From positions 1-6,436 of the forward strand of contig CALNCU010000144.1 in NCBI GenBank assembly GCA_937875395.1: 6,436 nt of DNA. Direction: 5' to 3'. This document shows, one piece after another, positions 6,325 through 6,436 of this stretch. The translations under genes were made by a program, and so were the position numbers. The stretch's first letter is position 1. Each line of letters starts with the position of its first letter. A model generated the notes under the pieces. The model was not told the DNA's origin. It saw nothing but the letters and a program-made list of their open reading frames with translations, and did no database searches. The stretch comes from an uncultured Armatimonadota bacterium (GTDB lineage: Bacteria > Armatimonadota > UBA5829 > DTJY01).

Positions 6325-6436
6325 ATGAAGATTTATAACTTTAGGATGCTTGCAATAATTTTTGCAGTGCTTGGAATTGCCAGTATATCGCATTGCAGCC
6401 AGATTACTATCCCTTCGCCCACGGGTGCCGCGCACA
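6325..6436 (+). CDS. N-terminus of an exported protein or lipoprotein, cut by the window edge
   Basis: Thirty-seven codons are visible from ATG 6325 to the right edge. The start is preceded by AGAGGA at 6311-6316 with an eight-base spacer, a good ribosome site. The N-terminus looks like a signal peptide: Lys2 and Arg7, a hydrophobic core at about 8-22, then SHCSQ with Cys24. The residues before the cysteine are Ile21-Ser22-His23; a lipobox would normally have Gly, Ala or Ser just before Cys, so lipoprotein processing is doubtful and ordinary Sec export is equally possible. The following residues are rich in Pro, Ser and Thr, as in a linker. Too little is present to name a family. Confidence 0.65.
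   Translation, partial: MKIYNFRMLAIIFAVLGIASISHCSQITIPSPTGAAH

Noticed and set aside
1..6436. Mobile element, CRISPR, tRNA/rRNA or defence system
   Set aside because: I saw no transposase or integrase motifs, no regularly spaced repeats, no tRNA-like cloverleaf and no terminal inverted repeats. The MoxR/DUF58 pair alone is not evidence for a defence system.

Overview
The window comes from a bacterial chromosome. Coding parts are of mixed composition and intergenic parts are clearly AT-richer. Starts are ATG or TTG with Shine-Dalgarno sites. I see no tRNA, rRNA, insertion sequence, integrase or CRISPR array. I cannot place the organism more closely from sequence alone. A DegP-type protease with a long LA-like loop and two PDZ domains, plus a possible lipoprotein, would fit a diderm (Gram-negative-type) envelope; that is inference.

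Layout. (1) Minus strand, 3690 down to 1: a tight three-gene operon of a MoxR-family AAA+ ATPase, a DUF58 membrane protein and a multi-pass membrane protein with a transglutaminase-like domain. The last gene runs off the left edge just before its catalytic His/Asp part. (2) 3691-3853: divergent regulatory region. (3) Plus strand, 3854-5383: an HtrA/DegP-type serine protease with intact triad and two PDZ domains. (4) Minus strand, 6092-5370: a class I glutamine-amidotransferase-like hydrolase of the gamma-glutamyl-GABA hydrolase (peptidase C26) family. It converges on and overlaps htrA by 14 bp. (5) 6093-6324: AT-rich divergent intergenic region with an inverted repeat and a TATAAT-rich patch. 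(6) From 6325, plus strand: the first 37 codons of an exported protein, cut by the right edge.

How the genes may work together. MoxR, DUF58 and transglutaminase-like genes recur together in many bacteria. MoxR ATPases are thought to act as chaperones that mature or remodel a target complex, and DUF58 proteins carry a degenerate von Willebrand A-like fold. Here they sit back to back with an envelope protease, which is compatible with a protein-quality or envelope-homeostasis theme, but co-regulation is not shown. The C26 hydrolase is probably an independent metabolic gene.

The gene content is of known families. I did not find a convincing undescribed system. The points worth a second look are regulatory and architectural: SD-backed TTG starts on both sides of the divergent region, a leader hairpin before htrA, a possible htrA terminator embedded in the neighbour's coding sequence, and an inverted repeat upstream of the hydrolase. 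The MoxR protein also has an unusual sensor-1 motif.
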